A stretch of 64,000 bases of DNA from Ketobacter sp963922875 (GTDB taxonomy: Bacteria > Pseudomonadota > Gammaproteobacteria > Pseudomonadales > Ketobacteraceae). The translations under genes were made by a program, and so were the position numbers. Shown here piece by piece: positions 1 through 9,391 of the stretch. The stretch lies in the NCBI GenBank assembly GCA_963922875.1, contig CAWUJH010000001.1, forward strand, positions 124,001 through 188,000. Reading direction: 5' to 3'. Positions within the stretch are counted from its first letter, which is position 1. Each line of letters starts with the position of its first letter. The notes under the pieces are model-generated. The model ran no database searches. It saw only the letters and a program-made list of their open reading frames with translations, and was not told the DNA's origin.

Positions 1-2
1 AC

Positions 3-68
3 CTGGGTAGAGCTTCCGGCCTCACTAGACTGGAAGAAGCGGTAAAGCACATCATCCAGAATAGTTGA
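3..68 (+). CDS. C-terminal end of an ORF entering from the left
   Basis: An open frame runs from the left edge to a TGA at 66-68 and encodes 22 residues containing GLTRLEEAVKHII, a plausible amphipathic helix at a protein C-terminus. It converges on purA, 35 bases away. Too little is visible to assign a family, and it could be chance. Confidence 0.3.
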   Translation: MGRASGLTRLEEAVKHIIQNS

Positions 69-103
69 GCCCAGAACTAAACAAAGAGTTCGAGTTAAAG
101 AGT

Positions 104-1396
104 TTAAAACGGATTTTTTAGAATGATGGTTTGGTTACGGTCGGGCCCCGTTGAAATAATGTCAATGGGGGCACCCACGGCAGCTTCCAGCTTCTTCACA
201 TAGGCAATCGCATTAGCGGGCAGCTCATCAAAGCTTTGTATACCGTAAGTTGACTCTGTCCAACCTGGCACTTCTTCGTACAAAGGCAGTAACGAATCAT
301 AGTCGCCAGCATCCACAGGAAACGCTTCTATTTTATTCCCCTGACCATCCTGATATCCCACACAAATACGAATGACATCCAGACCATCCAGCACATCCAA
401 TTTGGTTAAGCACAAACCGCTCACGGAGTTGATTTGCATTGCCCGCTGCAAAGCTACTGCATCAAACCAACCACAGCGCCGGGTACGCCCGGTGGTGGTA
501 CCAAATTCACATCCTTTCTCACGCAGGTGTTCCCCCACGTCATCGAATAATTCCGTGGGAAACGGGCCAGAACCCACTCGGGTGGTATAGGCCTTGGTAA
601 TCCCCAGAACATGATCCAAAAACAATGGCCCATAACCCGACCCCGTAGCGGTACCACCCGCACTAGTATTGGATGAGGTGACAAAGGGATAAGTCCCATG
701 ATCAATATCCAACAACGTTCCTTGCGCACCCTCAAATAAAATATTATCACCGGCAACACGATGGGCGTGCAGGATCTCGGTAACATCAGCAACCATCGGG
801 CGCAATTGTTCGCAGATTTGCAAAGTTTCATCCAGCATCTGCTGAAAATCCAGGGTATCGGCTTTGTAATAATTCTTAAGGACAAAGTTATGATAATCCA
901 ACACTTCCCCTAACTTGGAGGCAAAGCGTTCGCGATGAAAGATATCTCCCAAGCGTAAACCGCGGCGGGCCACTTTATCTTCATAGGCAGGACCAATACC
1001 ACGCCCGGTGGTACCGATGGCCGCTTTGCCTCGCGCTACTTCTCGCGCCTTATCCAACGCTACATGATAGGGCAATATCAACGGGCAAGCCGGGCTCAAG
1101 AACAAACGCTCGCGAACAGGAACACCGCGCGCTTCCAACATTTCCATCTCTTTCACTAAAGCTTCCGGTGCCAGCACTACGCCATTACCAATCAAACATT
1201 TAACGTTTTCTCTCAGAATTCCCGAGGGAATCAAATGCAAGGCCGTTTTCACCCCGTCGATCACCAGGGTATGCCCAGCATTATGACCGCCCTGAAAACG
1301 CACTACACAGGCCACTCGATCGGTTAGCAAGTCAACAATCTTGCCTTTACCTTCGTCACCCCATTGGGTGCCCAGAATAACTACACTCTTACCCAT
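104..1396 (-). CDS. purA: Adenylosuccinate synthetase
   Basis: PurA joins IMP and aspartate at the expense of GTP, the first committed step from IMP to AMP, in the cytosol. The 430-residue protein has the usual family length. Hallmarks are visible throughout: the N-terminal nucleotide loop GDEGKGKIVD near residue 13, GGHNAGHT near 37, GTTGRGIGPAYEDK near 127, the GVGSGPFPTE stretch near 275 and GTTTGRTRRCGWFD near 300. It lies 23 bases downstream of hisZ on the same strand, the arrangement found in pseudomonads and relatives, so the two are probably cotranscribed. The start codon directly precedes the conserved GKSVVILGTQWGDEGKG opening, so the start is secure. Confidence 0.98.
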   Translation of the reverse strand: MGKSVVILGTQWGDEGKGKIVDLLTDRVACVVRFQGGHNAGHTLVIDGVKTALHLIPSGILRENVKCLIGNGVVLAPEALVKEMEMLEARGVPVRERLFLSPACPLILPYHVALDKAREVARGKAAIGTTGRGIGPAYEDKVARRGLRLGDIFHRERFASKLGEVLDYHNFVLKNYYKADTLDFQQMLDETLQICEQLRPMVADVTEILHAHRVAGDNILFEGAQGTLLDIDHGTYPFVTSSNTSAGGTATGSGYGPLFLDHVLGITKAYTTRVGSGPFPTELFDDVGEHLREKGCEFGTTTGRTRRCGWFDAVALQRAMQINSVSGLCLTKLDVLDGLDVIRICVGYQDGQGNKIEAFPVDAGDYDSLLPLYEEVPGWTESTYGIQSFDELPANAIAYVKKLEAAVGAPIDIISTGPDRNQTIILKNPF

Positions 1397-1419
1397 GAAA
1401 TCTGATCTCTAGAGAAAAA

Positions 1420-2601
1420 TTAATCGATGAGGGATTCAGTCACCCAGCCGTTGGCGGATGACACCAATTGCAATTCACATTGCAAAGCAGTGGCGGTTTG
1501 CGTTTCATCAAGTGCCTGAACCACCACTTTACCCTCAGCCCGCAGGGATTTCACCCGCTTTTTCAACTCAGGGTCGACGCTCATTGGCGCAAAAATTCGC
1601 GATTTTGGCACCACTGCCGCGACCCGGCTAACCAATTGCGCCAAATCTGTACTAAACCCCGTGGCAGGACGGGCGCGACCAAACACTTCACCGATATGAT
1701 CATAGCGACCGCCGTTGGCAATGGCCTGACCACGGCCGGGAACATACGCGCTGAAAACCACACCGGTGTGGTAGTGGTAGCCTCGCAGCTCGCCCAAATC
1801 AAAAAATAATGTCACATTGGGATGACTCTGTTGCAGTTCTTTCTGGATTGTTGCCAGATCATCCAAGGCCTCATTAATGGCCGCAGAGGTGCCTAAAACT
1901 TGGCGCGCTTGCTCCAACACAACCGCTGTTCCGGCCAGATTCACCAGCTCACGAAGCGCCTGGTTAACGGGGCTAGAAGGGTTGATTGAGGAGAGAAAAT
2001 CCTCCAATTCAGGTACGGCTTTGCGTTTGAAAATATCAAATAACGCCCACTCCTGATCATCCGTTAAACCGGCTTCCGCTACCAGAGAGCGGTAAATGGC
2101 CACATGTCCCAAATCCAGATGAATCTCGTCACAGCCGCCCAAGCTCAAGGTTTCGAGCATCAAATTCAAGATTTCTATGTCGCTGGCAATTCCACCATGA
2201 CCGTAGATTTCTGCACCAATCTGTATAAGGCTGCGACTGGCCGCCAAAGTTTCCGGTTTAGCATGAGACACATGCCCGGCATAACAAAGCCGAGTTACGC
2301 CCTCTCTATTGAGGGTATGAGCATCGATACGAGCCACCTGAGGTGTCATATCGGCACGCAGCCCCAGCAAACGCCCGGTTAATTGGTCCGTCAGCTTAAA
2401 GGTCTGCAAAGCCAAATCATTGCCTGCACCAGTTAGCAAGGACTCCAGGTACTCCAATAACGGCGGGAATACCTGTTCATAACCCCACGCCTGATATAAA
2501 TCGAGCAAATCCCGGCGCAATTGCTCCAGAGTTGCCGCTTGAGGCGGTAAAAATTCATCTATACCGTCGGGAAGTAGCCAGCGGTCTGCTGTTGAAGTCA
2601 T
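1420..2601 (-). CDS. hisZ: ATP phosphoribosyltransferase regulatory subunit
   Basis: HisZ is a paralogue of histidyl-tRNA synthetase without aminoacylation activity. It forms a complex with short-form HisG, the first enzyme of histidine synthesis, and carries its feedback regulation. The 393-residue protein opens with LLPDGIDEFLPP and contains class-II synthetase-like blocks (PPLLEYLESLL, LRADMTPQVARIDAH, GGRYDHIGEVFG). The C-terminal anticodon-binding domain of true HisRS is mostly absent and the glycine-rich motifs are altered, which separates it from hisS. It is followed closely by purA. A rho-independent terminator between hflC and hisZ suggests that hisZ-purA has its own promoter in the roughly 30 bases upstream. 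Confidence 0.95.
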   Translation of the reverse strand: MTSTADRWLLPDGIDEFLPPQAATLEQLRRDLLDLYQAWGYEQVFPPLLEYLESLLTGAGNDLALQTFKLTDQLTGRLLGLRADMTPQVARIDAHTLNREGVTRLCYAGHVSHAKPETLAASRSLIQIGAEIYGHGGIASDIEILNLMLETLSLGGCDEIHLDLGHVAIYRSLVAEAGLTDDQEWALFDIFKRKAVPELEDFLSSINPSSPVNQALRELVNLAGTAVVLEQARQVLGTSAAINEALDDLATIQKELQQSHPNVTLFFDLGELRGYHYHTGVVFSAYVPGRGQAIANGGRYDHIGEVFGRARPATGFSTDLAQLVSRVAAVVPKSRIFAPMSVDPELKKRVKSLRAEGKVVVQALDETQTATALQCELQLVSSANGWVTESLID

Positions 2602-2632
2602 GTTTATGCTGCTTTGTTGTCAATTAAAACCC

Positions 2633-2662
2633 ACAAAAAAACCGGGGAACTCTGTCCCCGGT
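2633..2662 (-). terminator. Rho-independent terminator after hflC
   Basis: On the minus strand an 8-bp perfect stem (ACCGGGGA / TCCCCGGT) with a 6-base loop is followed directly by a run of T residues (the A run at 2635-2640 on the plus strand). It lies about 35 bases beyond the hflC stop, so it ends the hflX/hflKC transcription unit before hisZ. Confidence 0.88.
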
Positions 2663-2696
2663 TTCCTTATGATAACACGCTCCTGCCTATAACACA

Positions 2697-3563
2697 TCAA
2701 TCGCCTTTGATGTATTGGAAGAACTCGCTGTCAGGCTGCGTTACTATCAGATCGTTTTTGTCACGGAACACTTGGCGATAGGCTTCCATACTACGATAGA
2801 ACTTATAGAACTCAGGATCTTTCTGGTAAGCCGCAGCGTAGATTGACGCCGATTCCGCATCACCTGTACCTCGCATCTCTTCAGCCTGCCGGAAAGCTCC
2901 GGCCAGAATCTCCGTACGTTCGCGATCAGCCGCTGCGCGAATACCTTCTGCCAACTCATTACCTCGAGCACGATGACTACGAGCTTCCCGCTCGCGCTCA
3001 GCACGCATCCGATCATACACCGAGCCACTAACGTTGGATGGCAGCTCAATGCGCTTGACCCGTATTTCAACCACATCAATACCCAGATTTTCCCGAGCTT
3101 TAGCATCAATGGTTTCGGTTAATTCCAATACCAGCTCCTCTCGCTCTCCGGCCACCACTTCATACACTGTACGCTCACCAAACTGGTTACGGAGACCTTC
3201 GTTAACCCGTGGCCCTAATAACAGCTGAACCCGAGATTCCAGGCCACCACCAGTGGCAATATAAAACTGCTTTACGTTCTCAATACGCCACATAACATAA
3301 GAGTCAACGATTAAGCGCTTCTTCTCCTGGGTCAGATACTCTTCCTGACGCATCTCCAAAACACGCATCCGACCATCGAAAGTGCGGGACTCATGAACAA
3401 TGGGAATTTTGAAATGCAGCCCAGGTTGCAAATCATCTTTTACCACTTCACCAAACTTAAGCAACACACCCCGTTCACTCTGCTTGATAGTGTATAGCGA
3501 CGAAGAACCCACCACGGCTATAACGGCGATGATTACCAATATAATTGTGCTTTTATTTCCCAT
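2697..3563 (-). CDS. hflC: HflC, membrane protease FtsH modulator subunit
   Basis: HflC forms with HflK a large periplasm-facing assembly of stomatin/prohibitin (SPFH) proteins around the FtsH protease and modulates its degradation of membrane proteins. The 288-residue protein has one N-terminal membrane segment (residues about 6-24, IILVIIAVIAVVGSSSLYTI). An SPFH domain follows, opening QSERGVLLKFGEVVKDDLQPGLHFKIP, and then a long charged helical region rich in ERE and RARGNELAEGIR repeats typical of the family. Its start directly abuts the hflK stop, the usual hflKC arrangement, and indicates translational coupling. Confidence 0.97.
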   Translation of the reverse strand: MGNKSTIILVIIAVIAVVGSSSLYTIKQSERGVLLKFGEVVKDDLQPGLHFKIPIVHESRTFDGRMRVLEMRQEEYLTQEKKRLIVDSYVMWRIENVKQFYIATGGGLESRVQLLLGPRVNEGLRNQFGERTVYEVVAGEREELVLELTETIDAKARENLGIDVVEIRVKRIELPSNVSGSVYDRMRAEREREARSHRARGNELAEGIRAAADRERTEILAGAFRQAEEMRGTGDAESASIYAAAYQKDPEFYKFYRSMEAYRQVFRDKNDLIVTQPDSEFFQYIKGD

Positions 3564-4730
3564 CTATCGGCCCTCCCCTAAACGACTCTCACGGGATTGT
3601 CGGATCCGATCTAAACCGCGCACCGTATCTGCCGGACGATTGGTGCTGGAACTCGAATGCTGCGCCTGGTTGTCACTGCTGGCTTCAGAGTTGGCGCTAC
3701 GCCGACCGCTGTTTTCGATAATTTTATCAATGGGCAAATACATCAGGCTATTGCCGTCTTTCACATCGATCATCACTTTCGTCGTATTACTCAATACTTC
3801 TTCCATAGTTTCTATATACATCCGACGACGAGTGACATCAGGCGCCATTTTGTATTCGGTATAGAGTCGATCGAAACGAGTGGCTTGACCTTTTGCACGC
3901 TCAACCACTTCAGTTTTATAAGCATTTGCTTCTTCACTCATCCGTTGTGCTTCACCACGTGCTTCAGGAACAATCTGGTTAGCATAGGCTTGCGCTTCGT
4001 TTTTAACACGTTCTTCATCTTCTTTCGCTTTAATCACATCATCGAAAGCGGCTTTCACTTCTTTGGGCGGGTGGGCATCTTCAATATTAAGTTTATCCAC
4101 CAAAATGCCGGTCTTGTAGCGTTCCAGGTATTCCTGCAACCGTTGATGCACTTCCACCGCAATGGCTTCCCTCCCATCAGTAAGTACTTTATCCATCTCG
4201 CTACCCCCCACCACATGCCGCAACGAAGACTCCACAGAGTTTCTCAGGGTTTCGATGGGGTTAGAGTTTTCCAGAAAAAAGGCCCTAGAATCGTGAACCA
4301 AATATTGCACCTGCAAATCGATATCGACGATATTTTGGTCTTCGGTGAGCATCGTGGCACGCACAGGCATCGAGTTACGCTGGTTGACGTCCACCGTCAT
4401 TACCGTATCAATTCCCCAAGGCTGCCAATGCAAACCAGCGTTTACCGTGTCATGGTATTTACCAAACCGCAGGATAACCGCTTCTTCAGCTTGTTCGACT
4501 CGAAAAAAGCCCGCCACAATCCAAAGCACAGCCAACAGCGCCAACACTAATCCCAACATGCCTAAGCCGCCGCCACTGTTGTCGCCGCCGCTACCACCGC
4601 CGCCCAGGATACCGCCGAAACGGTCCTGTAATTTTTTTATGACGTCATCTAAATCTGTTTGACCGCGTCCATCGCGGCCACGCCAAGGGTCTTGATTGTT
4701 GCGCCCACCACCGGGCTCATTCCAGGCCAT
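3564..4730 (-). CDS. hflK: HflK, membrane protease FtsH modulator subunit
   Basis: HflK is the partner of HflC in the FtsH-regulating SPFH complex. I place the start at the ATG of MAWNEPGGG (4730), because this is the conserved HflK N-terminus; the frame stays open 16 codons further upstream but that extension lacks family character. The 388-residue product has a glycine/asparagine-rich cytosolic N-terminus, a membrane segment (LGMLGLVLALLAVLWIVAGFF), the SPFH domain starting at VEQAEEAVILRFGKY, and a long coiled-coil region (VKAAFDDVIKAKEDEERVKNEA). The tail is serine- and asparagine-rich. About 164 bases separate it from hflX, so an internal promoter is possible there. Confidence 0.97.
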   Translation of the reverse strand: MAWNEPGGGRNNQDPWRGRDGRGQTDLDDVIKKLQDRFGGILGGGGSGGDNSGGGLGMLGLVLALLAVLWIVAGFFRVEQAEEAVILRFGKYHDTVNAGLHWQPWGIDTVMTVDVNQRNSMPVRATMLTEDQNIVDIDLQVQYLVHDSRAFFLENSNPIETLRNSVESSLRHVVGGSEMDKVLTDGREAIAVEVHQRLQEYLERYKTGILVDKLNIEDAHPPKEVKAAFDDVIKAKEDEERVKNEAQAYANQIVPEARGEAQRMSEEANAYKTEVVERAKGQATRFDRLYTEYKMAPDVTRRRMYIETMEEVLSNTTKVMIDVKDGNSLMYLPIDKIIENSGRRSANSEASSDNQAQHSSSSTNRPADTVRGLDRIRQSRESRLGEGR

Positions 4731-4894
4731 AAAATGCTCCGTAGTTTTGCTAGCTGGAGAAATAGTATTGCATCTCAACGATTTATAGTAGGTTAATTAT
4801 CGCAAAAGACTCTCGAAGTCCAAACATTCTGGCTGAGGATTGCATTGCCAGTGGATTACAAAGGAATTTGGAAGATAATGCAAAAATTTTGATG

Positions 4895-6190
4895 CTAACC
4901 TCTCATTTGGTCAGTTTTTAGTTCGAATCTTTTTAACAACTGCGCCCAGTTTTTTTGCGGCATGCGCACATTGAGCAAAATATTCCCCTTTTCGTCAACT
5001 GCTTCATTCTGCACTGCATTCAAGCCGTAACAATGGGCTCGCACAGCCGCAAGAGACGGAGGCAAGCATAGGCTTTCTTCGACCATACGTTTACCCAGGC
5101 GTTCATTCAAGACTTGTAACAATAAATCTAACCCTGCACCGCTTTTTGCCGATAGCCACACTGCCACCGCTTCACCCGTCTCACTGCGGTCGATTCTGGG
5201 TTCATAGTCACCCATTAAGTCAATCTTGTTGTACACCATAACTGTCGGCACTTGGTTGGCGTCAATTTCTGCGAGCACAGAATTCACCTGCTCAATATTG
5301 TCGCGCCGTTCGGCAGCGCAGGCATCGACGATATGGAGCAATAGATCGGCTTCCCGACTTTCTTCTAAAGTAGCACGAAAGGCTTCCACTAGCTTGTGGG
5401 GCAGATGACGAATAAAACCCACCGTGTCCGCCAATATTAACTGCCCAAGATCGGGCATCTCGACTCGCCGCAAGGTAGGATCCAGCGTGGCGAAGAGCTG
5501 ATCAGCCGCATAAACATTCGCGGTTGTGAGGCGATTAAACAGTGTAGATTTGCCCGCGTTGGTGTATCCCACAAGAGAAACCGTGGGCACCTCCGCGCGA
5601 ATCCGGGCGCGACGCCCTTGCTCCCGCTGCTTACGCACCTTGGCAAGACGTTGATGAATATGTTTGATTCGGGCCCGTAGCAAACGCCGATCCGTTTCCA
5701 GCTGGGTTTCACCCGGCCCGCGCAGGCCAATACCACCTTTTTGTCGCTCCAGGTGCGTCCAACCACGTATCAGGCGGGTTGAAAGGTGATCGAGCTGCGC
5801 CAGCTCTACCTGCAATTTACCTTCATGAGTACGAGCCCGCTGAGCAAAAATATCCAGAATCAAGCCGGTCCGATCGAGAACCCGACACTTGAGTTCACGC
5901 TCTAAATTGCGTTCTTGAGTTGGCGACAATGAATAATTGAAGATCACCAAATCGGCGCAGTATTCTTCCACCCATCGAGCCAACTCCTCCACTTTGCCGC
6001 GCCCAATTAGCCAACGGGGGGTAGCAACCTGGCGGTTGGCCGTCATTACGTCCAGGCATTGCGCTCCGGCTGACGCCACCAACATCTCAAACTCTTCAAG
6101 ATCTTCGCAATCCGACGCCTGAGGAAAAACGACGTGCACCAGCACAGCCCGCTCTCCGCTCTGGGGTCGGTCAAACAATGATTCCATCAA
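4895..6190 (-). CDS. hflX: GTPase HflX, ribosome rescue/splitting factor
   Basis: HflX is a ribosome-associated GTPase that splits stalled or hibernating 70S ribosomes under stress. The 431-residue protein has the N-terminal HflX domain, the conserved linker GLRGPGETQLETDRRLL near residue 155, and a G domain. Visible there are the P-loop GYTNAGKSTLFN, the switch region LFATLDPT, DTVGFIRHLPH (G3) and NKIDL (G4). It sits between hfq and hflK as in Escherichia coli and pseudomonads, 31 bases downstream of hfq. The protein begins with two adjacent methionines, either of which could be used. Confidence 0.97.
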   Translation of the reverse strand: MMESLFDRPQSGERAVLVHVVFPQASDCEDLEEFEMLVASAGAQCLDVMTANRQVATPRWLIGRGKVEELARWVEEYCADLVIFNYSLSPTQERNLERELKCRVLDRTGLILDIFAQRARTHEGKLQVELAQLDHLSTRLIRGWTHLERQKGGIGLRGPGETQLETDRRLLRARIKHIHQRLAKVRKQREQGRRARIRAEVPTVSLVGYTNAGKSTLFNRLTTANVYAADQLFATLDPTLRRVEMPDLGQLILADTVGFIRHLPHKLVEAFRATLEESREADLLLHIVDACAAERRDNIEQVNSVLAEIDANQVPTVMVYNKIDLMGDYEPRIDRSETGEAVAVWLSAKSGAGLDLLLQVLNERLGKRMVEESLCLPPSLAAVRAHCYGLNAVQNEAVDEKGNILLNVRMPQKNWAQLLKRFELKTDQMRG

Positions 6191-6221
6191 GTATCACTAA
6201 ACTGATTGGCTAAAAACGACG

Positions 6222-6485
6222 CTATAATCCTGGCTCACCAACGCCATCCGGACCGCCCCGTTCCGCTGCAGTATGCGCACGTGGATTACGGGCTGGTACC
6301 ACAGTGGAAATAGCGTGTTTATAGACCATTTGATTGACCGTATTACGCAACAGCACCACGTACTGGTCAAATGATTCAACTTGCCCCTGCAATTTAATGC
6401 CATTCACTAAAAAAATAGAAACTGGAATACGTTCTTTACGCAAAGCATTAAGAAAAGGGTCTTGTAAGCTGTGCCCCTTAGACAT
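6222..6485 (-). CDS. hfq: RNA chaperone Hfq
   Basis: Hfq is the hexameric Sm-like chaperone that pairs small RNAs with target mRNAs. I place the start at MSKGHSLQDPFLN (6485), preceded on the minus strand by a strong AAGGAGTG site; a longer frame exists but adds ten non-conserved residues. The 87-residue product has the Sm1 motif region (VSIFLVNGIKLQGQVESFD) and the Sm2 motif YKHAISTVVP. The tail is short, as in Pseudomonas, and arginine/glycine-containing. It lies between miaA and hflX in the conserved order. Confidence 0.98.
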   Translation of the reverse strand: MSKGHSLQDPFLNALRKERIPVSIFLVNGIKLQGQVESFDQYVVLLRNTVNQMVYKHAISTVVPARNPRAHTAAERGGPDGVGEPGL

Positions 6486-6576
6486 AATGTTACACTCCTT
6501 AAATTGTTGGCCCAAACTCGGGCTAAAAGATCAAAAAACAACCAAAAAAACAACAGTAACAACGATTGATCGCCGG

Positions 6577-7530
6577 CTAAGTTAGCATGTCGCTCACTGG
6601 CAAAATTTTCAAGACATTTTCCAACAATTTTGGATCCAGGCTATCAAACCAGTGTAAATCAGGCCAGCTACGGAGCCAGGTTATCTGCCGCTTTGCCAAC
6701 TGCCTTGTGGCAATAACCCCCCGCTCCTTCATCTCAGCGTAGCTTAATTTACCCGCCAGACAATCCCAAGCCTGCCGATATCCCACTGCACGCATCGAAG
6801 GCAGCTCTGGCGTTAAGTCGCCACGTTGGTAAAGCGACTTCACCTCATCCATGAAGCCTGCTGCCAGCATCTGCTCAAACCGCTGGGCAATTCGCTGGTG
6901 TAAAACAGCGCGAGAATCAGGACATACCGCTATATTGACGAGTTCGTAAGGAAATAGTTCCACTTTTTGTTGCGCCTGCCAATAGCTTAAGGACTTGCCA
7001 GTGGCTCGATAAACTTCCAGGGCACGCTGCAATCGCTGGGGGTCGTTAGGGTGAATTCTAGCGGCGGCTTCCGGATCTACGGCCACTAGTTCACGGTGCA
7101 GCGCCGGCCAGCCCACGACTTTAGCCTCCGCCAATAATGCCGCTCGCACCCCATCATCCGCCGCTGGCAGTTCTGCAATCCCCTCTCGCAACACTTTGAA
7201 ATACAACATTGTACCGCCCACCAACAGAGGAATCCGGCCAGCGGCCGTAATCGCTGCCATTTCTCGTAATGCATCGTGGCGAAACTCCGCCGCCGAATAG
7301 GATTGAGCAGGATCAAGGAAGTCAATCAGGCGGTGAGGCGCTACAGCCAAGGTGGCCGCATCAGGTTTGGCGCTGCCAATATCCATTTGACGATAAATTA
7401 ACGCCGAATCCACGCTGATAATGTCCATGGGAAATCGTTTTACCAGCTCAACGGCCAAAGCAGTTTTGCCGGAAGCCGTAGGCCCCATCAGAAAAATTGC
7501 CCAGGGTTTTTTTAATGCCTGCTGTACCAC
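6577..7530 (-). CDS. miaA: tRNA dimethylallyltransferase
   Basis: MiaA adds a dimethylallyl group to N6 of A37 in tRNAs that read codons starting with U, the first step of ms2i6A synthesis. The 317-residue protein starts with the P-loop FLMGPTASGKTALA, followed by DIISVDSALIYRQMDIGSAKP and the LVGGTMLYFK block. Further on are the family motifs HPNDPQRLQRALEVY and MRAVGYRQAWDCL. Its start codon shares one base with the mutL stop, pointing to translational coupling. The gap of about 90 bases to hfq may hold an hfq promoter, as known in other gammaproteobacteria. Confidence 0.97.
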   Translation of the reverse strand: MVQQALKKPWAIFLMGPTASGKTALAVELVKRFPMDIISVDSALIYRQMDIGSAKPDAATLAVAPHRLIDFLDPAQSYSAAEFRHDALREMAAITAAGRIPLLVGGTMLYFKVLREGIAELPAADDGVRAALLAEAKVVGWPALHRELVAVDPEAAARIHPNDPQRLQRALEVYRATGKSLSYWQAQQKVELFPYELVNIAVCPDSRAVLHQRIAQRFEQMLAAGFMDEVKSLYQRGDLTPELPSMRAVGYRQAWDCLAGKLSYAEMKERGVIATRQLAKRQITWLRSWPDLHWFDSLDPKLLENVLKILPVSDMLT

Positions 7531-9374
7531 TAGCGACCTCGAAGAAACAGCTTATCCAGTTCTGCCATGGAGAGCTGGGCCCAGGTTGGACGACCGTGAT
7601 TACACTGCCCACTGCGTTCGGTGATTTCCATATCCCGTAACAAGCCATTCATTTCTGGAAGCGTGAGCTTCCGATTAGCCCGCACGGAACCATGACAGGC
7701 CATGGTAGATAACAGTTCATTCAATGATTGTTCGATGCGATCGCTACTGCCATGGGCAATAATGTCCGACAACACATCCCGCATCAGACTTTCCACATCG
7801 GCCTCCCTTAACAAGATGGGCACTTCGCGAATCAGTAACGTTTCCGGGCCCATGCGTTGCAATACCAGGCCTAAACTCGCAAACAGGCTCAGGTGCTCTT
7901 CTGCAAAATCTGCTTCTCGCACACTGACAGCCATGCTCAAGGGCACTAACAAAGGTTGCGAACGGATTTTATCTTCGTCCCAACTGCGTTTAAGCCGCTC
8001 ATAGGTAATCCGTTCATGGGCAGCATGCATATCCACCACAATCAAACCCTGACGGTTTTGCGCGAGGATATAAATTCCATGTAGTTGCGCCACGGCATAG
8101 CCTAAGGGCGGTATTTCCGACTCTGACTGTGAGCTTGCCTGAGTAACCTCCAGTGCTTGATTGGCGTCAGGATGCAAGGTTTGATAGGCCTGCATGGATT
8201 CCTGTACCCGCTGCGGCGACATTCTTACCCCCTCGTTGTAGCTGCGGAAAGGCAATGGCGTTTGATTACGCAGCGGCGCGTCAACCTCGGCGAAACGGGG
8301 CTGGCCATCAAGGGCTGTTGCTCCTTCAGGGGAAGCAAATTCGGTGGCCACAGCATTTTTTTCAGCACCGGGTGTTAACTCAGCAATGGCACGATGCAAC
8401 GATCGAAATAGAAAGTCATGCACCTGACGACTTTCACGAAATCGAACTTCATTTTTGGTGGGGTGGACATTCACATCCACACCCTTCGGATCCAACTCCA
8501 AATACAAAACAAAGGCAGGATGACGACCATGATACATCACATCACGATAGGCCTGGCGCACGGCATGACTGACGACTTTGTCTTTAACGCTGCGCCCGCA
8601 AACAAAGAAATACTGCAAATCAGCCTGACTACGGGAAAAGGTCGGCAACCCCAACCAGCCCCACAAGCGCAAACCTGCTACCTGAGTATCCACTCGCACG
8701 GCATTTTCAATAAAACTGGGGCCACATAACGCGGCAATACGGCGATCCTGTTCCACATCCGTAGTAGCCGCCTTTAAGGCGTGTATAGTGCGTTGGTTAT
8801 GACGTAACTGAAAGGCCACCGGAAAGTGACTCAATGCTAATCGTTTTACTACTTCTTCCAGATGATTAAATTCTGTTTTCTCGGTACGCAAAAACTTGCG
8901 TCGGGCAGGTGTGTTGAAAAACAAATCCCGCATTTCCACCGTGGTGCCCTGAGGGTGAGCGGCGGGATGCATTTCCACTTCCATATCACGGCCTTCGGCC
9001 TGCACCATCCAACCAGCTCCGGATTCATTATCACTGGAAGTAACATAAAGCCGTGATACTGAGCTGATACTCGCTAATGCCTCGCCTCTAAACCCCAGGG
9101 TGGCGACCCCTTCCAAATCATCAAGGTCATGTATTTTACTGGTGGCATGGCGGGCCACCGTTAAGGGCAAGTCTTCTTTACCGACACCCGTGCCGTTGTC
9201 TCTTACCCGAATCAGCTTGATACCCCCTTGCTCAACTTCAATATCCAGGCGTGAGGCTTGTGCATCGATACTATTTTCCAGCAACTCTTTTACCACAGAA
9301 GCCGGTCTCTCGACGACTTCACCAGCAGCAATCTGGTTCGCCAAGCGCGCCGATAGGCGATTGATGGTAGCCAA
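7530..9374 (-). CDS. mutL: DNA mismatch repair protein MutL
   Basis: MutL couples mismatch recognition by MutS to strand removal. The 614-residue protein has the N-terminal GHKL ATPase (RLSARLANQIAAGEVVERPASVVKELLENSIDA, with DNGTGV and ATSKI/GFRGEAL motifs), a transducer domain and a variable linker (about 330-420). The C-terminal dimerisation domain carries DMHAAHERITYE, which fits the DxHA(x2)E(x4)E metal-binding motif of endonuclease-type MutL. This suggests that the protein nicks DNA itself rather than depending on MutH. It sits 17 bases downstream of amiB and overlaps miaA by one base. Confidence 0.97.
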   Translation of the reverse strand: MATINRLSARLANQIAAGEVVERPASVVKELLENSIDAQASRLDIEVEQGGIKLIRVRDNGTGVGKEDLPLTVARHATSKIHDLDDLEGVATLGFRGEALASISSVSRLYVTSSDNESGAGWMVQAEGRDMEVEMHPAAHPQGTTVEMRDLFFNTPARRKFLRTEKTEFNHLEEVVKRLALSHFPVAFQLRHNQRTIHALKAATTDVEQDRRIAALCGPSFIENAVRVDTQVAGLRLWGWLGLPTFSRSQADLQYFFVCGRSVKDKVVSHAVRQAYRDVMYHGRHPAFVLYLELDPKGVDVNVHPTKNEVRFRESRQVHDFLFRSLHRAIAELTPGAEKNAVATEFASPEGATALDGQPRFAEVDAPLRNQTPLPFRSYNEGVRMSPQRVQESMQAYQTLHPDANQALEVTQASSQSESEIPPLGYAVAQLHGIYILAQNRQGLIVVDMHAAHERITYERLKRSWDEDKIRSQPLLVPLSMAVSVREADFAEEHLSLFASLGLVLQRMGPETLLIREVPILLREADVESLMRDVLSDIIAHGSSDRIEQSLNELLSTMACHGSVRANRKLTLPEMNGLLRDMEITERSGQCNHGRPTWAQLSMAELDKLFLRGR

Positions 9375-9391
9375 TGAACGATCCTTACAAA

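Noticed and set aside
3657..4550. Long open frame of 297 codons antisense to hflK
   Set aside because: It is fully opposite a clear hflK gene; its Phe/His/Ile-rich product is what antisense reading of charged helical codons gives.
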